Source of the DNA: CAYLPT01 sp964385645
Lineage (GTDB): Bacteria; Armatimonadota; Hebobacteria; Hebobacterales; Hebobacteraceae
Assembly: GCA_964385645.1 (NCBI GenBank)
Contig: CAYLPT010000198.1
Coordinates: forward strand, 1-31,721
DNA: 31,721 nt
Reading direction: 5' to 3'
This document shows positions 14,893-23,452 of this stretch, in pieces (the first letter of the stretch is position 1; the number at the start of each line of letters is the position of its first letter). Below the pieces are notes generated by a model, which searched no databases, was not told where the DNA came from, and saw only the letters and a list, made by a program, of their open reading frames with translations. A program made the translations under genes and the position numbers.

Positions 14893-16614
14893 TTGACGGA
14901 ACAGACAGGCTCTGTGAGACAGGACGACGAGATCCGGGCCGAGCTGGAGCGGCTGCGCAAGCAGATCGGCGAGCTCCAGGAGGCCAAGCGCGAGCTGGAG
15001 GCGCAGCTTCAGGACACCTCGAGCGGCGCGCCCGCGCCCATCACCACCTCGGCGGAGCTGGAGGCGACTCTGCGGTGGTTCCTGCGTCGAGTGGCGATGA
15101 TCCTACAGGCCGAGAAGGCCGTGATCATGCTCTACGACCAGGAGACGGGCGAGCTGGTTAGCCAGTGGCCGGCGCTGGGGCTCTCCAAGGACGAGGTCGA
15201 GATCTTCCGGGTGCGCGCCACCCAGGGCATCTCCGGCCAGGTGTTTCGAGAGGGTCGGCCGGTCATCACCGACCACGCCATGAGCGACCCGCGGACGGTG
15301 AAGGAGAACGTGGCGCTCCTCAACGTCACCAACGCGCTGACGGTTCCGCTCATGGTCGAGCGCAAAGACGCCGAGGGGGTGGTGGTCGAGAAGAACTGCA
15401 TCGGCGTCTTCCACGTGTTCAACAAGCGAAGCGGGCAGCGCTTCACCGAGGAGGACGTGACCCTGCTCACCGCGCTCTCTCGGAGCGCGGCCTCGGTGAT
15501 CTCGAGCGCGCGGCTTTTCATCGCCGTCTCGGACGAGAAGCGGGCCCTGGAGCAGACGCTCCAGGGGATGCTCTCGGGCGTGCTCGTGGTGGGTCGAGAC
15601 GGGCGAGTCCGGCTCATGAACATGGCCGCCAAGCACATCTTCGGGCTCCCCCCCGGGGACGGCACGGGGCGGCCGCTCAAGCAGGTGGTGCGGGAGGAGG
15701 GGATCCACGAGCTGGTCGAGGCGTGCCTGAACGGGGATCCCGAGCAGAGCGCCGAGGTGTCCATCTACACCCCTGAGGAGCGGATCTACCAGGTGCAGAC
15801 CGCGCTGCTGCGGGGCGAGGACAGCGACATCTCGGGGGTGGTGGCGACCTTCAACGACATCACCGAGCTGCGCAGCGTGGAGCGCATGAAGAGCGAGTTC
15901 GTCTCCACCGTCTCCCACGAGCTGCGCACCCCCCTGACCTCGATCAAGGGCTTCGTGCGCACCCTGCTCGACGACACCCAGGGCTACTACGACCGCGACA
16001 TGCAGATGGAGTTCTACCGCATCATTGACACCGAGTGCGACCGGCTGGTGCGCCTCATCAGCGATCTGCTGAACTTGTCGCGGATCGAGTCGGGGCGGGC
16101 GCTCGACCTGGTGCTGAGCGAGGTGGACCTCCGGGAGCTGATCCGGCGAGTGGTCGAGAGCCAGCGGGCCTACACCAGCAACCACGAGTTCGAGCTGTTG
16201 GTTCCCGAGGACCTGGAGCCCATCACGGCCGACCGGGACAAGGTGGACCAGGTGTTGACCAACCTCGTCTCCAACGCCATCAAGTACAGCCCCGAGGGCG
16301 GGAAGATCACCATCGAGGCCCGCGACCTCGGGGACCGCGTCTTCGTCAGCGTCAGCGACCAAGGCATCGGCATCCCCGAGGACCAGATCGGCCGGCTGTT
16401 CACGCGGTTCCACCGCGTCGACTCCCGCGACTCCCGGCGGCAGTACGGCACCGGAATCGGCCTCTACCTCGTCAAGCACCTGGTGGAGGCCCACAAGGGA
16501 GAGGTCGGCGTCCGGAGCAAGCTGGGGGAGGGGTCCACCTTCACCTTCACGCTGCCCAAGAACCTCTCGGCCGAGCAGGGCGAAGAGGAAGCCGGCGAGT
16601 CGCAGTCCGCGTAG
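14893..16614 (+). CDS. soluble sensor histidine kinase with GAF and PAS domains
   Basis: 573-aa cytoplasmic two-component kinase without membrane segments. Order: short coiled coil (10-45), GAF domain (about 55-205, with GISGQVFREGRPVITDHA and the GVFHVFNK strand), PAS (about 215-330, DITELRSVERMKSEF junction), HisKA with phospho-acceptor His about 342 in SHELRTPLTSIKGF, and HATPase_c with N box NLVSNAIKYSPEGG (about 457), G1 DQGIGIPED, F box FTRFHR and G2 GTGIGLYLVKH. The TTG start follows GAGGTCGG. No response regulator is nearby, so it is an orphan kinase in this window. It is 27 bp from galT and likely cotranscribed, which may tie it to exopolysaccharide or cell-envelope control (inference). 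Confidence 0.92.
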   Translation: MTEQTGSVRQDDEIRAELERLRKQIGELQEAKRELEAQLQDTSSGAPAPITTSAELEATLRWFLRRVAMILQAEKAVIMLYDQETGELVSQWPALGLSKDEVEIFRVRATQGISGQVFREGRPVITDHAMSDPRTVKENVALLNVTNALTVPLMVERKDAEGVVVEKNCIGVFHVFNKRSGQRFTEEDVTLLTALSRSAASVISSARLFIAVSDEKRALEQTLQGMLSGVLVVGRDGRVRLMNMAAKHIFGLPPGDGTGRPLKQVVREEGIHELVEACLNGDPEQSAEVSIYTPEERIYQVQTALLRGEDSDISGVVATFNDITELRSVERMKSEFVSTVSHELRTPLTSIKGFVRTLLDDTQGYYDRDMQMEFYRIIDTECDRLVRLISDLLNLSRIESGRALDLVLSEVDLRELIRRVVESQRAYTSNHEFELLVPEDLEPITADRDKVDQVLTNLVSNAIKYSPEGGKITIEARDLGDRVFVSVSDQGIGIPEDQIGRLFTRFHRVDSRDSRRQYGTGIGLYLVKHLVEAHKGEVGVRSKLGEGSTFTFTLPKNLSAEQGEEEAGESQSA

Positions 16615-16759
16615 CGGGGAGCGCGCGTGTACGACTCCCAGCACCCCCACCGCCTCCGGACCGCCCCGAGGCCGTGCACCCGCGCCGCGGGGGCTCCCCT
16701 GGCGGCCGGGCCCCAGCGGCGTTCGCCCGTCACCTGCAGTTGCCTTGGGGCGCTCGGCG

Positions 16760-17251
16760 ATGGCTGACCGCCCGCCCTGGGACGAGTACTTCCTGGAGAT
16801 GGCGCGGGTGGTGGCCCGCCGCTCGACCTGCTTGCGGAGGCAGGTCGGCGCGGTGCTCGTGCGCCGAAAGCGCATCCTCGCCACCGGCTACAACGGCGCG
16901 CCCAGCGGCCTGGCCCACTGCGATGAGGTCGGCTGCCTTCGCGAGCGCCTGGGCGTGCCCGCCGGCGAACGCACCGAGCTGTGCCGCGGCCTGCACGCTG
17001 AGCAGAACGCCATCATCCAGGGCGCGCTGCACGGCGTCTCGTTGGAGAACTCCGTGCTCTACTGCACCACTCAGCCCTGTGTGACCTGCGCGAAGATGCT
17101 CGTCAACGCCGGCGTCGCGCGCATCGTCTACGAGGGCGACTACCCCGACCCACTCGCCCTCGACATCATCGAGGAGGCGCGCATCGAGCTGGTCCGCCTG
17201 CCGGCGGGTCCGCGGGCCGCGTCGGGGGACGAGCGCGGGGCATCGGCATGA
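16760..17251 (+). CDS. deoxycytidylate (dCMP) deaminase family protein
   Basis: 163-aa zinc-dependent deaminase, converting dCMP to dUMP for thymidylate synthesis. Hallmarks: WDEYFLEMARVVARRSTC at the N-terminus, GYNGAPSGLAHC, the catalytic HAEQNAI (zinc His plus proton-shuttle Glu) and PCVTCAKM (two zinc cysteines). The extra Cys/His in HCDEVGC and ELCRGLHAEQ are typical of the ComEB/dCMP deaminase branch with a second zinc site. I choose the ATG at 16760; a TTG at 16745 is an in-frame alternative and neither has a strong ribosome site. Its stop overlaps the next ATG (ATGA). Confidence 0.93.
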   Translation: MADRPPWDEYFLEMARVVARRSTCLRRQVGAVLVRRKRILATGYNGAPSGLAHCDEVGCLRERLGVPAGERTELCRGLHAEQNAIIQGALHGVSLENSVLYCTTQPCVTCAKMLVNAGVARIVYEGDYPDPLALDIIEEARIELVRLPAGPRAASGDERGASA

Positions 17252-18207
17252 AGCTGGGCCTGCCGGCCGGCCTGGTCGTCGCCTACGCGGTCGCGTGGGC
17301 GGTCGCCTTCGCCGCCACTCCCGCGGCCCGCTGGCTGGCCTTGCGGACGGGCGCGCTGGACAGGCCCAACGAGCGCAAGCTCCACCACCATCCCATACCC
17401 ACCTGGGGCGGGCTCGCGATCGCGCTCGGGCTGCTTGTCGGCGCGGCCGCGGGCGGCTTCTTCGTCCACCTGCCGACGCGGGCCGCGGCCGGGATCTTCG
17501 GCGGGGCCTTCTTCGTCGGGCTGGTCGGCTTCGTGGACGACCGCTACGATCTGCCGGCCAACGCCAAGCTCGCCCTCCAGGTGCTCGCCACCGTGCCCCT
17601 GCTCGTGGGCGGCGTTGCCATCACCCATCTCTCCCATCCCTTCGGGCCGGGGATGATCGCGCTCCCCGGATGGCTGGCGGGCTTCCTCACCATCCTCTGG
17701 GTCGTGGGGGTCACGAACGCAATCAACCTCATAGATGGGCTCGACGGGCTGGCGGCCGGCGTATCGGCCATCGCCTGCGTGGCGCTGTCGCTGATCGCCC
17801 TCGCCTGGGGACAGCTGGCGGTGGCCCTTCTATGCGCTGCGATGGCCGGCGCGGCCCTCGGCTTCCTGCCCTGGAACTGGCACCCGGCCCGCATCTTCAT
17901 GGGCGATACGGGCGCCTATCTGCTCGGGTATCTCATCGGCGCCGCCACCGTCATCGGCGCCTTCAAGATGGCCGCGGCCATCGCCATCTTCGTGCCCATA
18001 CTCGTGCTCGCGGTGCCCCTGCTGGATACCGCCCTTTCGCCCCTGCGTCGCTGGGCCCAGGGCCGGCCCGCCTCCGTCGCCGACCGCGACCACCTCCACC
18101 ACCGTCTCATAGCCCTCGGGCTGTCCGAGCCCCGCGTCGTCTGGCTCACCTACGCCGTCAGCGCGCTCTGCGCGGCCATCGCCATCTGGATCTCGCGCAC
18201 CCGCTAG
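17248..18207 (+). CDS. undecaprenyl-phosphate N-acetylhexosamine-1-phosphate transferase, TagO/WecA/MraY-like family
   Basis: Polytopic inner-membrane enzyme that starts lipid-linked glycan synthesis by transferring a sugar-1-phosphate from UDP-sugar to undecaprenyl phosphate. Family motifs are in order: RPNERKLHHHPIPTWGG (about 39), GFVDDRYDL (93; Mg-binding DD), NAINLIDGLDGLAAG (157), FMGDTGAYLLG (216) and DRDHLHHRL (278; the His box of the WecA/TagO branch, not MraY). About ten TM segments, 319 aa. Four-base overlap with dCMP deaminase suggests cotranscription, although the functions are unrelated. Confidence 0.93.
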   Translation: MKLGLPAGLVVAYAVAWAVAFAATPAARWLALRTGALDRPNERKLHHHPIPTWGGLAIALGLLVGAAAGGFFVHLPTRAAAGIFGGAFFVGLVGFVDDRYDLPANAKLALQVLATVPLLVGGVAITHLSHPFGPGMIALPGWLAGFLTILWVVGVTNAINLIDGLDGLAAGVSAIACVALSLIALAWGQLAVALLCAAMAGAALGFLPWNWHPARIFMGDTGAYLLGYLIGAATVIGAFKMAAAIAIFVPILVLAVPLLDTALSPLRRWAQGRPASVADRDHLHHRLIALGLSEPRVVWLTYAVSALCAAIAIWISRTR

Positions 18208-18234
18208 GACCTCTGGCAGGGCCCCACTCGGTGG

Positions 18235-18263
18235 TTGCGCTGCGGCCGCGGGGCTGCTATACT
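18235..18263 (+). promoter_or_regulatory. predicted promoter for the pyrophosphatase gene
   Basis: TATACT at 18258-18263 (5/6) with TTGCGC at 18235-18240 (3/6), 17-bp spacer, in the 207-bp gap before hppA. The implied leader is about 145 nt of GC-rich sequence without an obvious fold that I could name. The weak -35 lowers confidence. Confidence 0.45.
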
Positions 18264-18414
18264 CTGCCCCTGGATTGGCGGGGGGCCCGGCGGCGATGAG
18301 GGCTTGACGACGCCGCGGGCGGCCCCGCCGCGCCCGCGACCCGCGGCCCCGCAGCCCTATCCGTCGCTCGCCCGCGGGCTCGCCGGGCCTATCACCGGAG
18401 TGGAGGATGAAGCC

Positions 18415-20757
18415 TTGAACCGCAAGCTGACCCTGACCTGGGCGAGCGCGCTGCTCGCCCTTCCCGCGCTGGCGTTGGCCCAGGCGCCCGAGGCGCCCGC
18501 CACCACCCAGGCCGCCAGGTTGCCCGACCTGGCCAGGGGCGACCTGGCGCTCATGCTGCTGGTGCTGGCCTGCGCGCTGGTGGCGCTGGGCTACGGCGCC
18601 TACCTGGCCCGCCGGACGCTCGCCCTCGACCCCGGCCCCCAGGGGATGCGGGAGGTGAGCGCCGCCATCCAGGAGGGCGCGCAGGCCTATATGATGAAGC
18701 AACTGCGCACCCTCGTCTGGTTCGTCGTCGCCGTGGCCGTCGGTCTGTTCCTGCTCTACCGGGGGATCGCGGGGGCCGGCCTGGCGGCAGGCATCGGCTT
18801 CGCGGTGCTGCTGGGGGCGTGCGCGTCGTACAGCGCGGGTCTGATCGGCATGAACGTTGCGGTGCGGGCGAACGCCCGCGTCGCCAGCGCCGCGATGAGC
18901 AGCTACAAGCAGGCCCTCGAGATCGCCTTTCGGGCGGGGGCCGTGTCCGGGCTCTTCACCACAGGGCTGGGGCTGCTGGGGTGCAGCCTCATCCTGCTGG
19001 GCTTCCGCGAGGAGGCGCTCAAGGTGCTGCTGGGCTTCGGCTTCAGCGCCTCCCTGACCGCCCTCTTCATGAGAGTGGGCGGAGGCATCTATACCAAGGC
19101 GGCCGACGTGGGCGCCGACCTGGTGGGCAAGGTGGAGGCGGGCATCCCCGAAGACGACCCCCGCAACGCGGCGGTGATCGCCGACAACGTGGGCGACAAC
19201 GTCGGCGACTGCGCCGGCGTGGCCGCCGATGTCTTCGAGTCCTACACGGCCACCCTGGTCGCCTCCATCATCCTGGGCGTGGCCGCGGCGGCGAGCCCAG
19301 CGGGCCGCGTGCTGGGCGTGAAGTTGGTGATCTACCCGCTGCTGGTGCACGCGATCGGCGTGTTGGCCTCCATCGCCGGCTCCTGGTTCGTGCGGGGCAG
19401 TGACGACGAGGCGCTGGACCCGATGGAGCCCATCAACCGCGGCTTCCGCGCCTCGGCGCTGTTTGCCTCCGTGGGCTTCGCGGCGGTGGCCTGGCTCTAC
19501 CTGGGCGATCTGCGGATGTTCCTGGCCACCTTCCTCGGCGTCGTCCTCGTGTTGGTGACTGGCTGGCTGACCGAGTACTTCACCTCGGTGCGCAAGCCCC
19601 CCGTCACAGAGATCGCCTCCGCGACCAGGACCGGCGCCGCCACCATGCTCCTCACCGGGCTGGCCGAGGGGATGGAGTCCAGCGTGTGGGCGATGGTGGC
19701 GATCGCGCTCACCATCGTGGGCGCGTTCGCGCTGTTCCGCGACCCTGTGATGGCCTTCTACGCCATCTCGCTCTCGGGCCTGGGGCTGCTCACCATCACC
19801 GCCTTCATCCTGTCCATGGACACGTTCGGGCCCATCACCGACAACGCCAACGGAATCCTCGAGATGTCGGGCGCGCTGCGGGATGAGGGCGTGTCCGCAA
19901 GCGCGGGGCGCATGGTGGCGCGCCTGGATGCCGCGGGCAACACCACCAAGGCCCTCACCAAGGGCTTCGCCATCGGCGCCGCGGTGCTGGCGGCCACCTC
20001 CCTGTTCGGCTCGTTCATCGAGGACGCAGGGCTGAAGACGATCGGCATCCAGATCAACCTCCCCCTGGTGTTCGTGGGCCTGCTTATAGGCGGTGCGGTG
20101 CCTTTCCTGTTCTCCTCCCTCGCCATCCGGGCGGTGAGCCGGGCGGCCGGGATGCTGGTGGAGGAGGTGCGCCGGCAGTTCCGGGAGATCCCCGGGCTCA
20201 TGGAGGGGAAGGCCAGGCCCGATTACGGGCGCTGCGTGCTCATCAGCACCGCCGCTGCGCAGAGGGAACTGCTGGGCCCCGGCGTGCTGGCGATCGCGAC
20301 CCCGATCCTGGTAACCTTCGGGCTCGGCTTCGCGGGGGCTCAGGTGGGCACCGCCGCGCTGGGAGGCCTGCTGGCGGGGGCGATTCTCACCGGGCAGCTC
20401 ATGGCCGTCTTCCAGGCCAACGTGGGGGGGGCCTGGGATAACGCGAAAAAGAAGATCGAGGACGGCTTCCTGGGCGGAAAGGGGACCGATTACCACAAAG
20501 CGGCGGTCGTCGGCGACACAGTGGGCGACCCGCTGAAGGACACCGCTGGGCCGGCGCTGAACATCCTCATCAAGGTGATGAACCTGGTGGCCATCCTGGC
20601 GGCGCCGGTGGTCATCGCGCCGATCTCGGCGGGGGTGCGCGGGCTGGTCGTCGCAGTTTCCCTGCTTGCGCTTACCGCGGCCGTGGCCTTCAGCAAGCGC
20701 AAGCAGGAGGCATCTCCGACCCCGGCCGCGCAGCCCACCGAAACCTCCGGCCCCTAG
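18415..20757 (+). CDS. hppA: K+-independent H+-translocating membrane pyrophosphatase
   Basis: Inner-membrane proton pump driven by PPi hydrolysis; removes PPi from biosynthesis and energises the membrane. PPi/Mg site blocks: DVGADLVGKVEAGIPEDDPR (about residues 231-250) with NVGDNVGDCAGV, and GDTVGDPLKDTAGPALNI near 700. GNTTKALTKG (about 507) has Lys where K+-dependent pumps have Ala, the accepted marker of the K+-independent H+-pumping class. I start at TTG 18415: the ribosome site GGAGG precedes it and it opens a signal-peptide-like segment ending ALALAQAPEAP, so the mature N-terminus may be cleaved. The in-frame extension to 18235 is low-complexity. 780 aa, about 16-17 TM helices. Confidence 0.95.
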   Translation: MNRKLTLTWASALLALPALALAQAPEAPATTQAARLPDLARGDLALMLLVLACALVALGYGAYLARRTLALDPGPQGMREVSAAIQEGAQAYMMKQLRTLVWFVVAVAVGLFLLYRGIAGAGLAAGIGFAVLLGACASYSAGLIGMNVAVRANARVASAAMSSYKQALEIAFRAGAVSGLFTTGLGLLGCSLILLGFREEALKVLLGFGFSASLTALFMRVGGGIYTKAADVGADLVGKVEAGIPEDDPRNAAVIADNVGDNVGDCAGVAADVFESYTATLVASIILGVAAAASPAGRVLGVKLVIYPLLVHAIGVLASIAGSWFVRGSDDEALDPMEPINRGFRASALFASVGFAAVAWLYLGDLRMFLATFLGVVLVLVTGWLTEYFTSVRKPPVTEIASATRTGAATMLLTGLAEGMESSVWAMVAIALTIVGAFALFRDPVMAFYAISLSGLGLLTITAFILSMDTFGPITDNANGILEMSGALRDEGVSASAGRMVARLDAAGNTTKALTKGFAIGAAVLAATSLFGSFIEDAGLKTIGIQINLPLVFVGLLIGGAVPFLFSSLAIRAVSRAAGMLVEEVRRQFREIPGLMEGKARPDYGRCVLISTAAAQRELLGPGVLAIATPILVTFGLGFAGAQVGTAALGGLLAGAILTGQLMAVFQANVGGAWDNAKKKIEDGFLGGKGTDYHKAAVVGDTVGDPLKDTAGPALNILIKVMNLVAILAAPVVIAPISAGVRGLVVAVSLLALTAAVAFSKRKQEASPTPAAQPTETSGP

Positions 20758-20781
20758 CCGGGAGGCGGAAAGGAGGCCACG

Positions 20782-21048
20782 GTGGCGCGCAACGCAGGCA
20801 AGGGCGTGCAGGCCTTCATCCTCCTGGAGGCCAAGGCCGGCAAGGCGCTCAGCGTCAGCCGGCAGATCGCCAAGATCAAGGGAGTGAGCGCCAGCTATGC
20901 GGTCACCGGCCCCTTCGACGTGATCGTCCACGCCGAGGCGCCGGACTTCAAGTCCATCGCCCAGCTCGTCGTCGCCAAGATCCAGGCCATCTCCAGCGTC
21001 GCCCGCACCCTCACCTGCATCGTCGTCGAGGGCGGGGAGGCGCACTGA
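20782..21048 (+). CDS. stand-alone Lrp/AsnC ligand-binding (RAM) domain protein
   Basis: 88-aa protein that is only the C-terminal regulatory domain of Lrp/AsnC regulators. It has the beta-alpha-beta-beta-alpha-beta pattern with AFILLEAKAGKA at the start, VSASYAVTGPFDVIVHAEA in the middle (the G-x-[FY]-D block) and TLTCIVVE as last strand. No DNA-binding HTH is present. GTG start with AAAGGAGG 7 nt upstream. It lies 24 bp after hppA, so it is probably cotranscribed with the pump. Such proteins oligomerise and bind small ligands, often amino acids; the partner here is unknown. Confidence 0.88.
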   Translation: MARNAGKGVQAFILLEAKAGKALSVSRQIAKIKGVSASYAVTGPFDVIVHAEAPDFKSIAQLVVAKIQAISSVARTLTCIVVEGGEAH

Positions 21049-21091
21049 GCGGCGTCGAAGCCCCCCGCCGCCCGGGCGTCGGCCAACCCCG

Positions 21092-22195
21092 ATGGTCTCA
21101 TCGCCACCTAGGCTCGACCTGATGGGGCTGGCGCCGGAGGAGCTCGCCGCCCTGCTGGCCGCCTGGGGTGAGCCAGCCTACCGCGCCCGCCAGCTGTTCG
21201 CTTGGCTCCACCGGGGGGCGGCGCTCGAGGAGATGAGCGATCTCCCCCGTGCCCTCCGGGCGCGGCTGGCAGAGGGCGCGCTCGCCGGCACGCTGGGGCT
21301 CCACGCCCGGGAGACCGCGCCGGACGGGGCCACGAAAGTGGGTTTCCTCACCCACGACGGCCACCTCATCGAGACGGTCGTCATCCCCCACCGAGACCGG
21401 ACAACGGTGTGCGTATCCAGCCAGATCGGCTGCGCCTACGGGTGCCAGTTCTGCGCCACCGGCCGCCAGGGCTTCACGCGGGACCTGAGCGCGGGCGAGA
21501 TCGTGGAGCAGGTGGTGCGGGCGCAGGGGCTCATCCAGCCGCGGCGGGTCTCGCACGTGGTCTTCATGGGCATGGGCGAGCCCCTGGCGAACTACGACGC
21601 GGTAGTCAAGGCGGTGCGCCTGCTGAACCACCCGAACGGGCTTCACATCGGGGCCCGGCGTATAGCCCTCTCTACCTGCGGGCTCCCCGATCGGATCCGC
21701 TCCCTCGCCGGCGAGGGCCTCCCGGTCGCGCTCGCCATCTCCCTGCACGCCGCCAGCGACGAGTTGCGGAGCCGGTTCGTGCCGGTCAATCGCATCCACC
21801 CGATCTCCGAGGTCGTCGCGGCAGCGCGAGAGTACGCCGAGCGCACGGGCAGGAAGGTGGTCTTCGAGTACGTGGTCGTGCCCGGGGTCAACGACAGCGC
21901 CGAGCAGGCCGGGGCCCTCGCCGCCATCACCCGCCAGCTCCCCTCCATGGTGAACCTGATCCCGCAGAACCCGCCCGAGGGGCACATGTCGGCCGACGCG
22001 GGCCCGGCGCGGCGCTTCGCGAGGAGGCTAGAGAAGCGCGGGGTCCCCGTCGCCGTCCGCGCCTCCCGCGGGGCTGAGGTGCTTGCCGCGTGCGGCCAGC
22101 TCCGCGACCGGCTGGCGCGGGGACCGGGCGAGGAGGGAGGCGACGCGAGTACGCCTGGGGGCCGCTTTGACAGCCCGGGCCGCTCCCCAGTATAA
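21092..22195 (+). CDS. rlmN: dual-specificity 23S rRNA/tRNA adenine-C2 methyltransferase RlmN
   Basis: Radical SAM enzyme that methylates C2 of A2503 in 23S rRNA and A37 of some tRNAs. Radical-SAM cluster cysteines C114, C118 and C121 in CAYGCQFC. The two mechanistic cysteines expected for RlmN/Cfr are visible: C196 in STCGLP and C334 in AACGQL. Other blocks: VFMGMGEPLANY, ISLHAASDELRS, FEYVVVPGVND and NLIPQNP. The C-terminal 22 residues (GEEGGDASTPGG...) are extra and low-complexity; its TAA stop (22193-22195) is inside the next promoter's -10 box. 367 aa. Confidence 0.97.
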   Translation: MVSSPPRLDLMGLAPEELAALLAAWGEPAYRARQLFAWLHRGAALEEMSDLPRALRARLAEGALAGTLGLHARETAPDGATKVGFLTHDGHLIETVVIPHRDRTTVCVSSQIGCAYGCQFCATGRQGFTRDLSAGEIVEQVVRAQGLIQPRRVSHVVFMGMGEPLANYDAVVKAVRLLNHPNGLHIGARRIALSTCGLPDRIRSLAGEGLPVALAISLHAASDELRSRFVPVNRIHPISEVVAAAREYAERTGRKVVFEYVVVPGVNDSAEQAGALAAITRQLPSMVNLIPQNPPEGHMSADAGPARRFARRLEKRGVPVAVRASRGAEVLAACGQLRDRLARGPGEEGGDASTPGGRFDSPGRSPV

Positions 22196-22196
22196 T
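22167..22196 (+). promoter_or_regulatory. perfect-consensus sigma-70 promoter for the tsaE-tsaB-rimI series
   Basis: TTGACA at 22167-22172, 18-bp spacer, TATAAT at 22191-22196. Both hexamers match consensus completely. The whole promoter lies inside the last codons of rlmN, whose TAA stop is formed by bases 22193-22195. The leader to the tsaE ATG at 22273 is about 70 nt. Confidence 0.85.
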
Positions 22197-22272
22197 CGCC
22201 CCGGTCGAGGCGCGCGCCCCTCCGCGGGGCTTGCCCCACAGACCAGTTGAGTCCCCCTGGGGGCGTCCCCGC

Positions 22273-22773
22273 ATGCCAGAGCCGGCCGGCAGAGAGCAGT
22301 GCTGGAGGACGGATTCCGCCGAGGAGACGCGGCGCCTGGGGCGCGCGCTGGGCGCGCACCTGGAGGGCCGTGATGTGGTATGCCTAAGGGGGCCCCTTGG
22401 CGCCGGGAAGACGACGCTGATCCAGGGTCTGGCCGAGGGCCTCGGGGTGGCCGAGCGCGTCACCAGCCCGAGCTTCACGCTCATCCACGAGCACGAGGGA
22501 CGGCTGCCTCTGTACCACCTCGACCTCTACCGGCTTGTGGCCGGTGATCTGCCCGGGATCGGCGTCGAGGAGGTGCTGGCCGCGGACGCGGTGGTCGCCA
22601 TCGAGTGGGCCGAGCGCCTGCCCGCCGGCCTCTGTGCGGACGGCCTCGAGGTCGAGATGGAATTTGGCTCCGGGAAGGATGAGCGGCGCATCGTGATGCG
22701 CGCCCGGGGCGCGCGCGGCCGGCAGATCCTGGAGGCGCTGGAGGAGGAGGCCGATGCTTGCACTCGGGATTGA
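22273..22773 (+). CDS. tsaE: tRNA threonylcarbamoyladenosine biosynthesis ATPase TsaE
   Basis: 166-aa P-loop ATPase that assists TsaB/TsaD in making t6A37 in ANN-decoding tRNAs. Walker A GPLGAGKTTLIQGLA (about residues 40-54), the TsaE block VTSPSFTLIHEHEGRLPLYHLDLYRL and IEWAERLP (acidic residue for Mg/ATP). I use the ATG at 22273 near the conserved DSAEETRRLG start; a TTG at 22231 is possible. It overlaps tsaB by 20 nt. TsaD is not in this window. Confidence 0.95.
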   Translation: MPEPAGREQCWRTDSAEETRRLGRALGAHLEGRDVVCLRGPLGAGKTTLIQGLAEGLGVAERVTSPSFTLIHEHEGRLPLYHLDLYRLVAGDLPGIGVEEVLAADAVVAIEWAERLPAGLCADGLEVEMEFGSGKDERRIVMRARGARGRQILEALEEEADACTRD

Positions 22774-23452
22774 GACGGCCACCGCCCACTCCAGCGTCGT
22801 CCTGGTTCGGGGGGGCCGCGAGCTGGCCGCCTGGCGGGAGGTGACCCACCGCGACCTGTGCCGGCGGCTGGCCGACGAGGTGGCCGGCGTCCTCGAGGCG
22901 GCGGAATGCACCTTCGCTGACCTGGAGCTGATCGCAGTCGGGCTGGGGCCGGGCTCGTTCACCTCGCTGCGGGTGGGGCTGGCGACGGCGAAGGCCATCG
23001 CCTTCGCGCGCTCCGTCCCGCTGGTCGGCGTCTCGTCGCTAGCGGCGCTCGCCTGGCGGGCGCGGGGGAAGATCGCTGGGCTCGCGTGCCCCCTTCTGCC
23101 GGCCGGGCGGGGCGAGGTCTACGGGGCGCTCTACTGGATCGGCCCCGACGACATCGAGCAAGTTGCCCCCGAGTGTGTCGCCGGGCGCGAGGACCTCGCC
23201 GCGCGGCTGGCGGCCTGGGGGGAGCCGGTGGCGCTCCTGGGGCTGGTCGAGGAGGAGCTGGCGCGGGGCGCGGGAGGGCAGGCCGTGCTGCGGCCCGACC
23301 TGGCATGCGCGCCGGATGCGCTGGCCGTGGCGGAGCTGGGTTGGCGCAGATACGCGGCCTCGGGGGGCGACGAGATCGCGCCCCTGCGACCCATCTACGT
23401 GCGCAAGTCCTATGCAGAGGAGCGCTTCGAGATTGACCTCGGCCTGCGCTGA
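22754..23452 (+). CDS. tsaB: tRNA threonylcarbamoyladenosine biosynthesis protein TsaB
   Basis: ASKHA-fold partner of TsaD in t6A synthesis. N-terminal LALGIETATAHSSVVLVRGG, followed by the diagnostic VGLGPGSFTSLRVGLATAKAIAFA (about 62-85) and LVGVSSLAALAW; C-terminal PIYVRKSYAEERFEI is typical. 232 aa. It overlaps tsaE by 20 nt and, with the chosen start, rimI by 20 nt, giving strict translational coupling of tsaE-tsaB-rimI, a widespread bacterial arrangement. Confidence 0.95.
   Translation: MLALGIETATAHSSVVLVRGGRELAAWREVTHRDLCRRLADEVAGVLEAAECTFADLELIAVGLGPGSFTSLRVGLATAKAIAFARSVPLVGVSSLAALAWRARGKIAGLACPLLPAGRGEVYGALYWIGPDDIEQVAPECVAGREDLAARLAAWGEPVALLGLVEEELARGAGGQAVLRPDLACAPDALAVAELGWRRYAASGGDEIAPLRPIYVRKSYAEERFEIDLGLR

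Noticed and set aside
17830..21045. 1071-aa minus-strand ORF spanning the transferase, pyrophosphatase and RAM genes
   Set aside because: Shadow ORF; the His/Gln/Gly/Arg-rich composition follows from codon bias of the three real plus-strand genes.
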